Shown here one piece after another: positions 1 through 9,010 of a stretch of DNA of 64,000 nt. A program made the position numbers and the translations under genes. Position 1 is the first letter of the stretch. Every line of letters begins with the position of its first letter. Origin of the DNA: Enhydrobacter aerosaccus (GTDB lineage: Bacteria; Pseudomonadota; Alphaproteobacteria; Reyranellales; Reyranellaceae); assembly GCF_900167455.1 (NCBI RefSeq), contig NZ_FUWJ01000002.1:620305-684304 (forward strand). The letters run 5' to 3'. The notes under the pieces are model-generated. The model saw nothing but the letters and a program-made list of their open reading frames with translations, was not told where the DNA came from and ran no database searches.

Positions 1-177
1 CTTTACGCACACTCGCGCGGTATTACTGCCAAGTTTCCTGACCAGAAGAGCGGTATAAGCTGGCCCCGCTCTCGATTGAGGTCGGCTGCCAGAACTTGAT
101 GTTGCAATTCTGGTAAACTGGCTCGTAAGCACCAAATTCCGATTGCGACCTGCACGCCGATAGAGGAGTTGATCTGG

Positions 178-1134
178 ATGCGCGTTCTACTGGCTCAGCC
201 CCGAGGCTTTTGCGCGGGCGTCGTGCGGGCAATCGAGATTGTCGAACGGTCCTTGGAACGGTTCGGTGCCCCGGTCTATGTGCGGCACGAGATTGTCCAT
301 AATCGGCATGTGGTTGAAAGACTCGAGCGCATGGGGGCCGTCTTCGTCGAATCGCTGGACGAGATTCCCGACGGCGCGACCACGATCTTCAGCGCCCATG
401 GCGTGGCGCAATCGATCATCGACGAGGCCGTTTCACGCGGCCTCCCGGTACTCGACGCAACCTGTCCGCTCGTGTCGCGAGTGCATCTTCAGGGCAAGCG
501 GTACGTGGCGCGTGGCCGCGCCCTGATCCTGATCGGTCACGCCGGCCACCCCGAGGTCGAGGGCACGATGGGCCAGGTCGAGGCCCCGGTCCATCTCGTC
601 TCGACGGTGGAAGACGTGGCCCAGCTGCCGCTGTCGCCGGATACACCGGCTGCCTATGTGACCCAGACGACCTTGAGCGTCGACGATACGCGCGGCGTGA
701 TCGCAGCGCTGCACGAGAAGTTCCGCGATCTCGAGGGACCGGACGTTTCGGACATTTGCTACGCCACGCAGCATCGCCAGTCGGCTGTGCGTGCCTTGTG
801 CGAGGCGGTGGACCTGCTGCTGGTGGTCGGCAGCCGTAACAGCTCGAACTCGAATCGCCTGTGCGAGATCGGCTTGGAAAAAGGTCTGCCGAGCTATCTC
901 ATCGGCGATGGCAGCGAACTCGACCCGGCCTGGCTGACCGGCGTGAAGACGGTCGGCGTGACAGCCGGAGCCTCGGCGCCGGAAGAACTGGTTCTCGATG
1001 TCATCGAGGCTCTGCGTCGCCATGCCGACGTGCAGGTCGAGCAGATGGACGGTGTCCGCGAGGACATCGAATTCCGCCTGCCCAACGAACTCAGGACGCC
1101 GCCCGCCAAGCCGGCTGTCACATCCAACCAGTAG
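178..1134 (+). CDS. ispH: 4-hydroxy-3-methylbut-2-enyl diphosphate reductase (IspH/LytB)
   Basis: Last enzyme of the MEP isoprenoid pathway. It reduces HMBPP to IPP and DMAPP with a [4Fe-4S] cluster in the cytoplasm. The 318-residue product has the three cluster cysteines of the family: C12 in [11 protein letters not shown]96 in [11 protein letters not shown] and C194 in [10 protein letters not shown], plus the HPEVEGTMG stretch that holds active-site Glu. An in-frame TTG lies 9 bases upstream, but ATG 178 is preferred because GAGGAG (163-168) sits at proper spacing. hpnH follows after 12 bases, so the two are probably co-transcribed. The placement suggests a dedicated supply of C5 units for hopanoid synthesis. 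Family assignment is secure; the pathway link is inference from position. Confidence 0.97.
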   Translation: MRVLLAQPRGFCAGVVRAIEIVERSLERFGAPVYVRHEIVHNRHVVERLERMGAVFVESLDEIPDGATTIFSAHGVAQSIIDEAVSRGLPVLDATCPLVSRVHLQGKRYVARGRALILIGHAGHPEVEGTMGQVEAPVHLVSTVEDVAQLPLSPDTPAAYVTQTTLSVDDTRGVIAALHEKFRDLEGPDVSDICYATQHRQSAVRALCEAVDLLLVVGSRNSSNSNRLCEIGLEKGLPSYLIGDGSELDPAWLTGVKTVGVTAGASAPEELVLDVIEALRRHADVQVEQMDGVREDIEFRLPNELRTPPAKPAVTSNQ

Positions 1135-1146
1135 AGGAGCGGTCTC

Positions 1147-2295
1147 TTGGGTATTCCTTTGCTGCAAGCGGTGCGGATCGGCACCTACGTTCTTCGTCAG
1201 CATCTCGCCCGTCGCGAGCGCTACCCGCTCGTGCTCATGCTCGAACCCTTGTTCCGCTGCAATCTGGCCTGCGCCGGCTGCGGCAAGATCGATTATCCAG
1301 ACGAGATCCTGGATCAGCGCCTGTCCTACGATGATTGCATGACCGCGATCGACGAATGCGGTGCTCCGGTCGTCTCGATCGCCGGCGGCGAGCCCTTGCT
1401 GCATCGGGAGATGCCGAAGATCGTCAATGGCTTCCTGGCGCGCAAGAAGTTCGTGATCCTGTGCACCAACGCGCTGCTGCTCGCCAAGAAGATCGACGAT
1501 TACAAGCCGCACCCCGCTTTCACCTGGTCGATCCATCTGGATGGCAACCGCGCGATGCACGACAAGTCGGTGTGCCTGCGCGGCACCTATGACAAGGCGG
1601 TGGAGGCGATCCGGCTCGCCAAGTCCAAGGGCTTCCGCGTCAGCATCAACTGCACGCTGTTCAACGACGCCGATCCCGCCCAGGTCGCCGAGTTCTTCGA
1701 CGAGATGAAGGCACTGGGGCTGGATGGCATCACCGTTTCGCCCGGCTATGCCTACGAGCGCGCGCCCGATCAGCAGCACTTCCTGAACCGCACCAAGACC
1801 AAGGAACTGTTCCGGGGAATCCTGTCGCGGGGCAACGGCGGCAAGAAGTGGCCCTTCAGCCAGTCGATCAACTTCCTCAATTTCCTGGCGGGCAACGAGA
1901 GCTATCACTGCACGCCCTGGGGCAACCCGACCCGAACCGTCTTCGGCTGGCAGAAGCCGTGCTATCTGCTCGGCGAAGGCTACGCCAAGACCTTCCGTGA
2001 GCTGATGGACGATACGGCGTGGGAGAAATACGGCGTCGGCAACTACGAGAAGTGCGCCGACTGCATGGTCCATTCGGGCTTCGAGGCCTCAGCCGTGAAG
2101 GACATGATGCGCCGGCCGCTAAAAGCTCTGTCCGTCACCCTGCGCGGCGTGCGGACCGACGGCCCGATGGCGAAGGACATTTCCATCGATCATCAGCGGC
2201 GGGCCGAGTTCGTGTTCTCGGATCACGTCCAGCGCAAGCTAACCGAGATCCGGACCGGCAAGGCCGCGCCCGAGAAGGCGGTGGCCGCGGAGTAA
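1147..2295 (+). CDS. hpnH: Radical SAM hopanoid biosynthesis protein HpnH (adenosylhopane synthase)
   Basis: Joins the 5'-deoxyadenosyl group of SAM to hopene (diploptene) to give adenosylhopane, the first step of C35 hopanoid side-chain building. The radical SAM cluster motif is visible at C38-x3-C42-x2-C45 (CNLACAGC). A glycine-rich SAM segment (SIAGGEPLL) follows, and the C-terminal part has further cysteines (YEKCADCMVH). Length is 382 residues, as usual for HpnH. The start is TTG, preceded by GAGGAG 8 bases upstream; no ATG fits the conserved N-terminus better. The 3' end overlaps the 3' end of hpnG on the other strand by 57 bases. Confidence 0.95.
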   Translation: MGIPLLQAVRIGTYVLRQHLARRERYPLVLMLEPLFRCNLACAGCGKIDYPDEILDQRLSYDDCMTAIDECGAPVVSIAGGEPLLHREMPKIVNGFLARKKFVILCTNALLLAKKIDDYKPHPAFTWSIHLDGNRAMHDKSVCLRGTYDKAVEAIRLAKSKGFRVSINCTLFNDADPAQVAEFFDEMKALGLDGITVSPGYAYERAPDQQHFLNRTKTKELFRGILSRGNGGKKWPFSQSINFLNFLAGNESYHCTPWGNPTRTVFGWQKPCYLLGEGYAKTFRELMDDTAWEKYGVGNYEKCADCMVHSGFEASAVKDMMRRPLKALSVTLRGVRTDGPMAKDISIDHQRRAEFVFSDHVQRKLTEIRTGKAAPEKAVAAE

Positions 2296-2904
2296 GGCCC
2301 GGAAGGCCTTCTCCGCCTCCCATCCCGTGCGGATCAGGGCCGGAAGCTGGCGCGGATCCGCCAGCAGCGACCGCAGAACCGCCGCTATATCCATCCCGCC
2401 GTCCGGACGCATGCCGACTTGGGCGGCTCGCGGCAGGCTTCGATGCGCTGGATCACAGACGACGCGGGCTGCGGCGAACGGCAGCCCCAGGCGCTGCGCC
2501 ACGCGGGCCGCGATATGCGATTCCATATCCACCGCGGCCGCACCGGTCGCGCGATGCAGGGCGGCCTTGTGCGTTCGCTCGACGATCATCTCGTTCGAGC
2601 CCAACAACGGTGCTCGCGTCGCGCCAGGCAGAGCCGCCACGAGCCGTTCTGTCCAGGCAACATCTGTCGAGATCGAGTGCGGGCGATCGAGGACGGCCGT
2701 CGCCACCACCCATTGGCCGACAACCAGGTCCGGAGCCAAGCCGCCGGCGATGCCGATGCTGATCAGGCCGCTCTTGCCTGCACCGAGCTGTTCGAGCCGG
2801 ACTTCCAGCCGTTCGTGATCGCCGCCGCCAGCGATGATCTCGAGGTCCGGTCCGGCAAGCAGGTGCCGCTCCCGCTCCAGTCCCGTGGCGACGAGAATCG
2901 TCAC
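2239..2904 (-). CDS. hpnG: Hopanoid-associated phosphorylase HpnG (adenosylhopane nucleosidase)
   Basis: Member of the purine nucleoside phosphorylase/MTA-SAH nucleosidase superfamily. HpnG removes adenine from adenosylhopane to give (phospho)ribosylhopane. Recognisable are the N-terminal VATGLERE, the glycine-rich SIGIAGGLAP phosphate/ribose segment and VDMESH, which holds the conserved Met-Glu nucleoside-binding pair. The chosen start is GTG 2904, which overlaps the shc stop codon (ATGTGA), giving 221 residues. Longer in-frame starts would lie inside shc. This is the last gene of the leftward hpn operon; its end overlaps hpnH antiparallel. Confidence 0.88.
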   Translation of the reverse strand: MTILVATGLERERHLLAGPDLEIIAGGGDHERLEVRLEQLGAGKSGLISIGIAGGLAPDLVVGQWVVATAVLDRPHSISTDVAWTERLVAALPGATRAPLLGSNEMIVERTHKAALHRATGAAAVDMESHIAARVAQRLGLPFAAARVVCDPAHRSLPRAAQVGMRPDGGMDIAAVLRSLLADPRQLPALIRTGWEAEKAFRALLRGHRLLGRGLAGPDLG

Positions 2905-4838
2905 ATGCCGTACGCCACCCGCCGGCTGTTGGCGCGCTTCAGGTTGCGGTAACGCGCCAAAGCCCAGAGCGGGAAGAAGTTCGGGTAGCCGTGATAGCGT
3001 AGATAGAACACGCGCGGAAAGCCGCCGCCGGTATAGGCATCCTGAGACCACAGACCATCCTTGGTCTGTGTACGGCTCAGATAGCCGATCCCGCGCTCGA
3101 CCGCCGGATGATCCGCTTCGCCCGCTGCCATCAGGCCCAGCAGCGCCCAAGCCGTCTGCGAGGCGTTGGAGGGCGCCGGCTCGTGGCCCTTATAGTCGAG
3201 CTTGTAGCTGGTGCAGTCCTCACCCCATCCGCCGTCGGCGTTCTGGATAGCGATTAACCAGTCTGCCGCCTTGCGCACGCTCGGCCTCGCTCCGTCGAAT
3301 CCCGCTGCGTTGAGCGCGCACAAGGCAGACCAGGTGCCGTAAATGTAGTTCACGCCCCATCGTCCGAACCAGCTGCCATCCGCTTCCTGATCGCGCTCCA
3401 GATAGGCCAGAGCGGCCTTCATCTGCGGACTTTCAGGCGTTTGACCCAACTGGGCCAACATGCTGATGCAACGGGCGCTCACATCGGCCGTGGGAGGATC
3501 CAGCAACGCGCCGTGATCGGCAAAAGGGATGTTGTTGAGATAGAGGTCGACATTGTCGGCATCGAAGGCGCCCCAACCGCCGTTCTGGCTCTGCAGCCCC
3601 ACCGTCCACTCGACGGCGCGGGAAACGGGCTCGTCATACGCTTTGCCACCCGCAGCCTCGCGCCGCGCCCGGTCCATCGCCATGACTACGACGGCCGTGT
3701 CGTCGAGATCGGGATAATGCGCGTTGCGATACTGGAAGGCCCAGCCGCCGGGCCGTACATCCGGCCGCCGCTCAGCCCAATCCCCCTTGACCTCGAGCTC
3801 CTGTAGCGGCTTCAGCCATTCCAACCCATGCCGGGCCGCTTCGTCGGCCTTCTCTCCGCCAACCTCCAGCATGGCATGGACCGCAAGCGCCGTGTCCCAG
3901 ACCGGAGAAACGCAAGGCTGGCAGTAAGCCTCCTCCTCGCGGATCACCAGCAGCTTCTCGACCGAGCGACGCGCGATGGCGCGCAGCGGATGCTCTGGCG
4001 GATATCCCAGCGCATCGAACATCATGACGCTGTTGGCCATGGCCGGATAGATCGCTCCGAGACCGTCCTCGCCGTTCAGGCGCTCGCTCACGAACGCCAC
4101 GCAGCGATCGATGGCGCGTCGCCGCATCGATTTCGGCCAGAGCGGCTCGACCCTCTTCAGCACCCAGTCGAGGCCATTGAAGAACAGCGCCCAGGCGCGC
4201 TTCTGATGCGTCGCCGCGCGCTCCCGTGTGACCTTTCTGGATGGCTCGGCAAAGAGCTCGGGAATGCCGATCTTGCGTGGATTGCGCGCCCGACGGCGCA
4301 AAGCGGCCAGGACCAGCAGCGGCACGATCACCGTCCGCGCCCAGTAGGACATGCGCGACAGATGGATCGGGAACCAGCGCGGCAGCAGGATCATCTCCAC
4401 CGGCATGGTCGGCACATGGTTCCACGAAAGCTCGCCGAACTGCGCCAGCAGGATCCGGGTGAAGACATTCGCCTTGGCTGCTCCGCCCTGCGCCAGGATG
4501 GCCGCTCGCGCCCGCACCATATGTGGCGCCTGCGGATCGTCTCCGATCATCTTGAGGCAGAAGTAAGCCTTCACCGAAGCGCTGAGGTCGAACGCGCCAT
4601 CGTGGAACAGAGGCCAGCCGCCATGGTCGCCCTGGATGCGCCGCAGATAGACTCCGATCTTGCGTTCGAGTTCCGGCGCGTCCGGCTCGCCAAGATACTG
4701 GCGCAGCAGCACATACTCAGAGGGGATGGTCGCATCGGCCTCGAGTTCGAACACCCAATGCCCATCCTGTCGCTGCTGACGCAACAACGCCTCCGTCGCC
4801 CGCTGGATGTCGGCTTCGAGCATGGAAATATCGATCAT
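2901..4838 (-). CDS. shc: Squalene-hopene cyclase
   Basis: Cyclises squalene to hopene/diplopterol in one step at the inner face of the cytoplasmic membrane; hpnF is the alternative symbol. The 645-residue protein carries the catalytic acid motif DxDDTA at D377-L-D379-D380 and several QW repeats such as QNGGWGAFD, EADGSWFGRWG and NADGGWGED. Length and motif position agree with characterised cyclases. The start ATG 4838 overlaps the hpnE stop (ATGA), and the stop overlaps the hpnG start. A second in-frame ATG lies five codons downstream. Neighbours supply squalene (HpnCDE) and process hopene (HpnG, HpnH). Confidence 0.97.
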   Translation of the reverse strand: MIDISMLEADIQRATEALLRQQRQDGHWVFELEADATIPSEYVLLRQYLGEPDAPELERKIGVYLRRIQGDHGGWPLFHDGAFDLSASVKAYFCLKMIGDDPQAPHMVRARAAILAQGGAAKANVFTRILLAQFGELSWNHVPTMPVEMILLPRWFPIHLSRMSYWARTVIVPLLVLAALRRRARNPRKIGIPELFAEPSRKVTRERAATHQKRAWALFFNGLDWVLKRVEPLWPKSMRRRAIDRCVAFVSERLNGEDGLGAIYPAMANSVMMFDALGYPPEHPLRAIARRSVEKLLVIREEEAYCQPCVSPVWDTALAVHAMLEVGGEKADEAARHGLEWLKPLQELEVKGDWAERRPDVRPGGWAFQYRNAHYPDLDDTAVVVMAMDRARREAAGGKAYDEPVSRAVEWTVGLQSQNGGWGAFDADNVDLYLNNIPFADHGALLDPPTADVSARCISMLAQLGQTPESPQMKAALAYLERDQEADGSWFGRWGVNYIYGTWSALCALNAAGFDGARPSVRKAADWLIAIQNADGGWGEDCTSYKLDYKGHEPAPSNASQTAWALLGLMAAGEADHPAVERGIGYLSRTQTKDGLWSQDAYTGGGFPRVFYLRYHGYPNFFPLWALARYRNLKRANSRRVAYGM

Positions 4839-6106
4839 CGCGTCGTCCCTGAACCAGTCGCCAGACTGGCCGCCACTTCGCCGGAGCGAAGCGCCCCTTC
4901 GATCGTTGCCGGCAGCCCCGTCGCCGTCCAGTCGCCTGCGAGAAACAGGTTGTGCCAACGCGTGGCTGCCGCTGGCCGTCGCGCTTCCTGTGCCGGCGTC
5001 GCGGCGAAAGTGGCTCGCTTCTCCTTCACGATCCGGGTCGGCGGAACCGGACCTTGCAAATCATGTACGGCAGCGACATCGGCCCACAGCAGCGACGCCA
5101 GCCGGTCCGTGTCCATGTCGAGCAGCCGGTCGGCGGCGCTCACCGTCACGGACAGACGATCGTGAAAGGCAAAGACCCACTCGGCCGTGCCGCCGACCAA
5201 TCCCGTCAGAGAGGCGGCACGAGGCGGCGGAGCGATTCGGAAGTGCCCATTCACGATCGCATTGAAGGCCGAAGGCGTTTTCACGTCCGGCAGCAAGGAC
5301 TGGGCAGTCCAAGGCGGAACGGCGAGGATCACCTGCTCTGCCGCGTCCACCTGCTGTTCGCCGTCGTCGAAATGCAATGCCGCCACCCGATCTTCAGCCA
5401 ACGTAATCGCCCGCAGCGGACGTCCGAATCGGATCTCCGCTCCCTGTCGTCCCAGATGCATCAGCGCGGGATCGACAAAGGCGGCAGCGAGGCTCGGCGT
5501 GGCGACCAGCGGTCTCGTTGCATGGCCTCCCCTGGCGAGCGTCTCGCGCACGACGGCACCGGCGAGATCGGCTGACCCTTCCTTCGGGTCCGTATTGAGC
5601 GCCGACACCAGCAGCTGTTTGAGGAACATGTCCCACAGCGGCCCCCGGCAGGAGAGCACTTCGTCGATGCGCCGCCCCGGGTGACGCCGCATCAGCGTCG
5701 CGAAGGCGAGGTACTCGAGCGGGTTGGTACCGGGAACCCGCCGATGCGAGTCGAGAATCCACCATGGGATCGGTCCATCGTTCGGACGCAACACCCATCG
5801 CCTGCCGGTGCCGAGATCGAAGAACGGGAATATCGGATGATCGGGGCCAGTCAGCCGATCGGCGGCGCCGATCGCCCGAAGATAGCGCGTGACTGCGACG
5901 TTCCCGGACAGCACCAGGTGATTGCCATTGTCGATCACCGTATCCAGCACGCTGTCATGATAGGAGCGGCAGCGCCCGCCGGCCTGCTTCGCCGCCTCCG
6001 ACAGCACGACACGCAGGCCGCGATCCGCAAGCACGACCGCAGCCGACAGACCTGCAAGTCCGGCACCGACGATGTGGATGCGCGGCGGCTCAGCCATAGC
6101 CCTCAT
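4835..6106 (-). CDS. hpnE: Squalene-associated FAD-dependent desaturase HpnE
   Basis: Flavoprotein amine oxidase/phytoene desaturase-type enzyme that acts last in the HpnCDE route, reducing hydroxysqualene to squalene. The N-terminus has the dinucleotide-binding GAGLAGLSAAV fold, then the flavin-domain EAAKQAGGRC segment, and a C-terminal FLAGDWTATGLPATIEGA stretch typical of the FAD-binding end of this family. Chosen start ATG 6106 overlaps the hpnD stop (ATGA); another ATG lies three codons in. The 423-residue length is normal for HpnE. Confidence 0.93.
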   Translation of the reverse strand: MRAMAEPPRIHIVGAGLAGLSAAVVLADRGLRVVLSEAAKQAGGRCRSYHDSVLDTVIDNGNHLVLSGNVAVTRYLRAIGAADRLTGPDHPIFPFFDLGTGRRWVLRPNDGPIPWWILDSHRRVPGTNPLEYLAFATLMRRHPGRRIDEVLSCRGPLWDMFLKQLLVSALNTDPKEGSADLAGAVVRETLARGGHATRPLVATPSLAAAFVDPALMHLGRQGAEIRFGRPLRAITLAEDRVAALHFDDGEQQVDAAEQVILAVPPWTAQSLLPDVKTPSAFNAIVNGHFRIAPPPRAASLTGLVGGTAEWVFAFHDRLSVTVSAADRLLDMDTDRLASLLWADVAAVHDLQGPVPPTRIVKEKRATFAATPAQEARRPAAATRWHNLFLAGDWTATGLPATIEGALRSGEVAASLATGSGTTR

Positions 6107-6948
6107 GGCAGCAGGCAGCATCTCGCAACGATGGCGAGCAGGCGCGGCTTGCCGATCCGGACACGCCGACGCGGCGGCTTCCATCCTTCGGTCCGCATGT
6201 CCTCAAGCATGGCACGATAGACCGCAGACATCAGCCGCGGCGCCAGCAGGCGACCTCGCGGCCGCGCACGCATGACCCGGTCCGCCGCCGAAAAATGTTC
6301 GGCCGCCTCTGCCGCCAGCGCGCGGCATGTGTCATCGACGCGGACATCCTGGACTGCCGTAATTGGATCCGATGTCGTGATTCCTGCCGCGACCAGAAGC
6401 TCCCGCGGCAGGTAGAGCCGACCAATGGCGGCATCCTCGTCGAGATCCCGCAAGATGTTTGTAAGCTGCAGTGCCCGCCCGAGACGGTCGGCGAGTTCCA
6501 GCCCGGGTGCCTCGTCCATGCCGAAAATGCGCGTCGACAGGCGTCCGACCGCGCAGGCGACTCGATCGCAGTACAGGGCGAGCAGATCCAGATCGGGAGC
6601 CTGGATATCAGAGACGACGTCCATCTCCATGCCGTCGATCACGGCAAGGAAGTCCGGCTTCTTCAAGCCGAACGCCTGAACCGGGCCCTGCAGGAAGTCC
6701 GCCTTGCCCGCCGGCCGGCCGGCATAGAGCGCCTCGATATCGGCGCGCCACTGCTTCAGTTCGAGGGCGCGCTGGTCCCGCGACCGCGTGCCGTCATCGG
6801 CGATATCGTCGACCAGGCGACAGAATGCGTAGATCGCAAACATCGCCTCGCGCTCGGCCTTGGGCAGGATACGCATGGCCGCGTAGAACGAGCTGCCGGA
6901 CACCTGCGCGCGCAGCGCGGCCGCATCGAAGGCCTTCGTCGCCGTCAT
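6103..6948 (-). CDS. hpnD: Presqualene diphosphate synthase HpnD
   Basis: Trans-isoprenyl diphosphate synthase of the squalene/phytoene synthase fold. HpnD condenses two farnesyl diphosphates to presqualene diphosphate. The first Asp-rich motif is in YAFCRLVDDIADD and the second in NILRDLDEDAAIGR, with a typical FYAAMRILP opening, so all catalytic Mg-binding aspartates are present. Start ATG 6948 overlaps the hpnC stop codon. Length is 281 residues. Its paralogue HpnC lies directly upstream. Confidence 0.94.
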   Translation of the reverse strand: MTATKAFDAAALRAQVSGSSFYAAMRILPKAEREAMFAIYAFCRLVDDIADDGTRSRDQRALELKQWRADIEALYAGRPAGKADFLQGPVQAFGLKKPDFLAVIDGMEMDVVSDIQAPDLDLLALYCDRVACAVGRLSTRIFGMDEAPGLELADRLGRALQLTNILRDLDEDAAIGRLYLPRELLVAAGITTSDPITAVQDVRVDDTCRALAAEAAEHFSAADRVMRARPRGRLLAPRLMSAVYRAMLEDMRTEGWKPPRRRVRIGKPRLLAIVARCCLLP

Positions 6949-7832
6949 CCCCGATTGCCCGGCAGTGCGGCCTGTCCATGGCCGAACATTCGTCCGATAC
7001 GACCGATCGCTACCGCTGCGGCGCCATAGGCTGCGAGACCCGCCATCTCGACCGCATTGTGGTGCACTCGCTGCGACAAGGGATCCCGTCGGCGGAGACG
7101 TGCGCACAGGCTCTCGGCCAACGTCTGGATCACGCCAACTTCCAGCGCGAGTCGCCGATCGGCAATGCGCCCAGCGAAGGGCCGCGACAGATCGAGCAGC
7201 GCATCCGTGCGGTGTGCCAGTCCGGCGATCACGATGCGCAGAGCCCGAGACGCTTGCGAGTCGGCCAGGGCCTCGGTTCCGATGCCTTCGGCGGCAAGAA
7301 CATCGAGCGGAATATAGACCCGATCCAGCGCGCGATAATCCTTGGCGCAATCCTGCAGATGATTGATCACCTGCAAGGCGGCGCAAAGCGCGTCGTTCAT
7401 CGGCCAGAGCGTCCGCGACTCGCCATGCAGGTCGAGCACGAAGCGGCCGACGGGTGCCGCCGAATAGCGGCAATAGTCCATCAGCTCCGCCCAGTCGGCG
7501 TAGCGTTGCTTGACGACGTCCCTTCGGAAGGCCTCGAGTAGGTCGAGGGCATGCTGGTCGGTCAGGTTGCGCACCTGCAGGACACGGCGCAGCGCCTCGC
7601 CTTCGGGGCTTCCGCCGGCATCGCCGCGCAGTCCGGCCTCCAGCCGAGCGAGTTGCTCGAACTTCTCTTCCGGTCCCGCCGTCGCGTGATCGGCAACGTC
7701 ATCCGCTGCCCGCGCAAATCGATAGAAGGCCAGAATCGGCGCGCGCAGTTCGGCGCGGACGAGGCGAGAGGCAACGGGAAAGTTCTCGTCCCCGTGCCCC
7801 TTGCCCGAGGCGAAGTCGGCGGCGCGGCTCAC
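6945..7832 (-). CDS. hpnC: Squalene synthase-like protein HpnC (hydroxysqualene synthase)
   Basis: Second squalene/phytoene-synthase fold protein of the cluster. HpnC converts presqualene diphosphate to hydroxysqualene. The protein shows ENFPVASRL near the N-terminus, a first Asp-rich site FARAADDVADH and a second site NHLQDCAKDY, the divergent form usual in HpnC rather than HpnD. The start is taken as GTG 7832, which forms a GTGA overlap with the hpnB stop; it gives 295 residues. The pair with HpnD and HpnE forms the three-gene squalene pathway found in many bacteria. Confidence 0.92.
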   Translation of the reverse strand: MSRAADFASGKGHGDENFPVASRLVRAELRAPILAFYRFARAADDVADHATAGPEEKFEQLARLEAGLRGDAGGSPEGEALRRVLQVRNLTDQHALDLLEAFRRDVVKQRYADWAELMDYCRYSAAPVGRFVLDLHGESRTLWPMNDALCAALQVINHLQDCAKDYRALDRVYIPLDVLAAEGIGTEALADSQASRALRIVIAGLAHRTDALLDLSRPFAGRIADRRLALEVGVIQTLAESLCARLRRRDPLSQRVHHNAVEMAGLAAYGAAAVAIGRIGRMFGHGQAALPGNRG

Positions 7833-9010
7833 GAGTCCCCCGTGATCGCCTGCGCCCGGCCTTTCCACATGCCGCCTCGGCCGCGCCACACGGCGACAGC
7901 CGACTGGACGGTGAAGACGGTATAGGCGGCGGCTATGGCCGGAAGAGCGACACCCCAGAGCGGGGAGCGCCGATAGAAGCGAAGCATCGGCAGGAACGAC
8001 ATCGCCATGAGAAGCCACGCGCCCGCTCCTGCCCCTTGGGCCAGGCCGTCGCCGAATAGGGCGAGAACAGGGGGCGCGAGATAGGTCAGGGCCATGCCCG
8101 CTACAGTACCCGCAAGCAACAGCGGCGAATAGCCAAGCTGGGCGTAGGCGGATCGCGAGATCATGCGTCCGATCTGACGAAGACTGATGTAAGGCCGCAG
8201 GCTCCGGGCACGATGCGTAAGGCCGAGCCAGATCGGACCCTGCTCCTTCAGTCGTCGGGCGAGGGCGCAATCATCGATGATCTCGGCGCGAACCGAGGCG
8301 AGCCCCCCCGCCTTCTCCAGAGCCTCCCGCCGCACGAGCATGCACCCGCCGGCGCCGGCAGCGAGCTTCAGATCCGCTCGCGCCACCCAGGAGAACGGAT
8401 AAAGCATCTGGAAAAAGAACACGAAAGCCGGAATCAGGAAGGCCTCGGCGCGAGTCACACAGGACAGTTCCGCCATCAATGAGACCAATGCACGATCCCC
8501 GTGCTCGGCCCGCGCGACGAGCGCCCGCAGATTGTCTGATGAATGGCCGATATCGGCGTCGGTCAGCAGCAGGTAATCTGGCAAGTCGTCCGACACGAGC
8601 GCCTGCTGGACGCCCTGCTGTAGCGCCCACAACTTGCCCGTCCATCCTGGCGGCAACGCCGCGCCGTTCACGATTTCCAGCGGCCGGCCGGTTCCGAGAG
8701 TGGCCGCCACGCGTCTCGCCGTCGCTGCGGTGCCGTCGTCGCTGTCGTCGTCGACGAGGATGACCCGGAAAGTGCCGGGATAATCCTGGCGCAGCAAACT
8801 GCCGATCGACTGGCCGATGACATCCGCCTCGTTGCGCGCCGGCACCACGGCCGTCACGCTCGGCCAACGAACCGGATCGGCCGGCACATCCTTGTCGTCG
8901 CGTTCGCGCGCCAACCAGTATCCGCCTCTGGCCAGCACGAGATAGAGCCAGATCGCCAGCGCGACCAGGCCGACAATGGTGCCGCCCGTCATGCCCATCA
9001 AGCTCGTCAT
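7829..9010 (-). CDS. hpnB: Hopene-associated glycosyltransferase HpnB
   Basis: Family 2 glycosyltransferase with an N-terminal transmembrane segment (about residues 8-28), a GT-A domain starting at VTAVVPARNEADVIG, a metal-binding DAD in LLTDADIGHSS, and three or more membrane segments in the last 110 residues. It is a membrane protein whose catalytic domain probably faces the cytoplasm. HpnB proteins are carried in many hopanoid operons but their sugar donor and acceptor are not settled. Start ATG 9010 overlaps the hpnA stop. Length 393 residues. Confidence 0.9.
   Translation of the reverse strand: MTSLMGMTGGTIVGLVALAIWLYLVLARGGYWLARERDDKDVPADPVRWPSVTAVVPARNEADVIGQSIGSLLRQDYPGTFRVILVDDDSDDGTAATARRVAATLGTGRPLEIVNGAALPPGWTGKLWALQQGVQQALVSDDLPDYLLLTDADIGHSSDNLRALVARAEHGDRALVSLMAELSCVTRAEAFLIPAFVFFFQMLYPFSWVARADLKLAAGAGGCMLVRREALEKAGGLASVRAEIIDDCALARRLKEQGPIWLGLTHRARSLRPYISLRQIGRMISRSAYAQLGYSPLLLAGTVAGMALTYLAPPVLALFGDGLAQGAGAGAWLLMAMSFLPMLRFYRRSPLWGVALPAIAAAYTVFTVQSAVAVWRGRGGMWKGRAQAITGDS

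Noticed and set aside
1..177. Possible gene end or promoter at the left edge
   Set aside because: A short minus-strand frame (23-232) overlaps ispH and has no support. The region must hold the ispH promoter but no clear -35/-10 pair with good spacing was found.
433..2073. A 546-codon minus-strand open frame opposite ispH and hpnH
   Set aside because: Both genes on the plus strand have intact catalytic motifs; the antisense frame is explained by codon bias.
3828..5165. A 445-codon plus-strand open frame opposite shc and hpnE
   Set aside because: Shadow of two clearly identified minus-strand genes; no ribosome-binding site and no domain.
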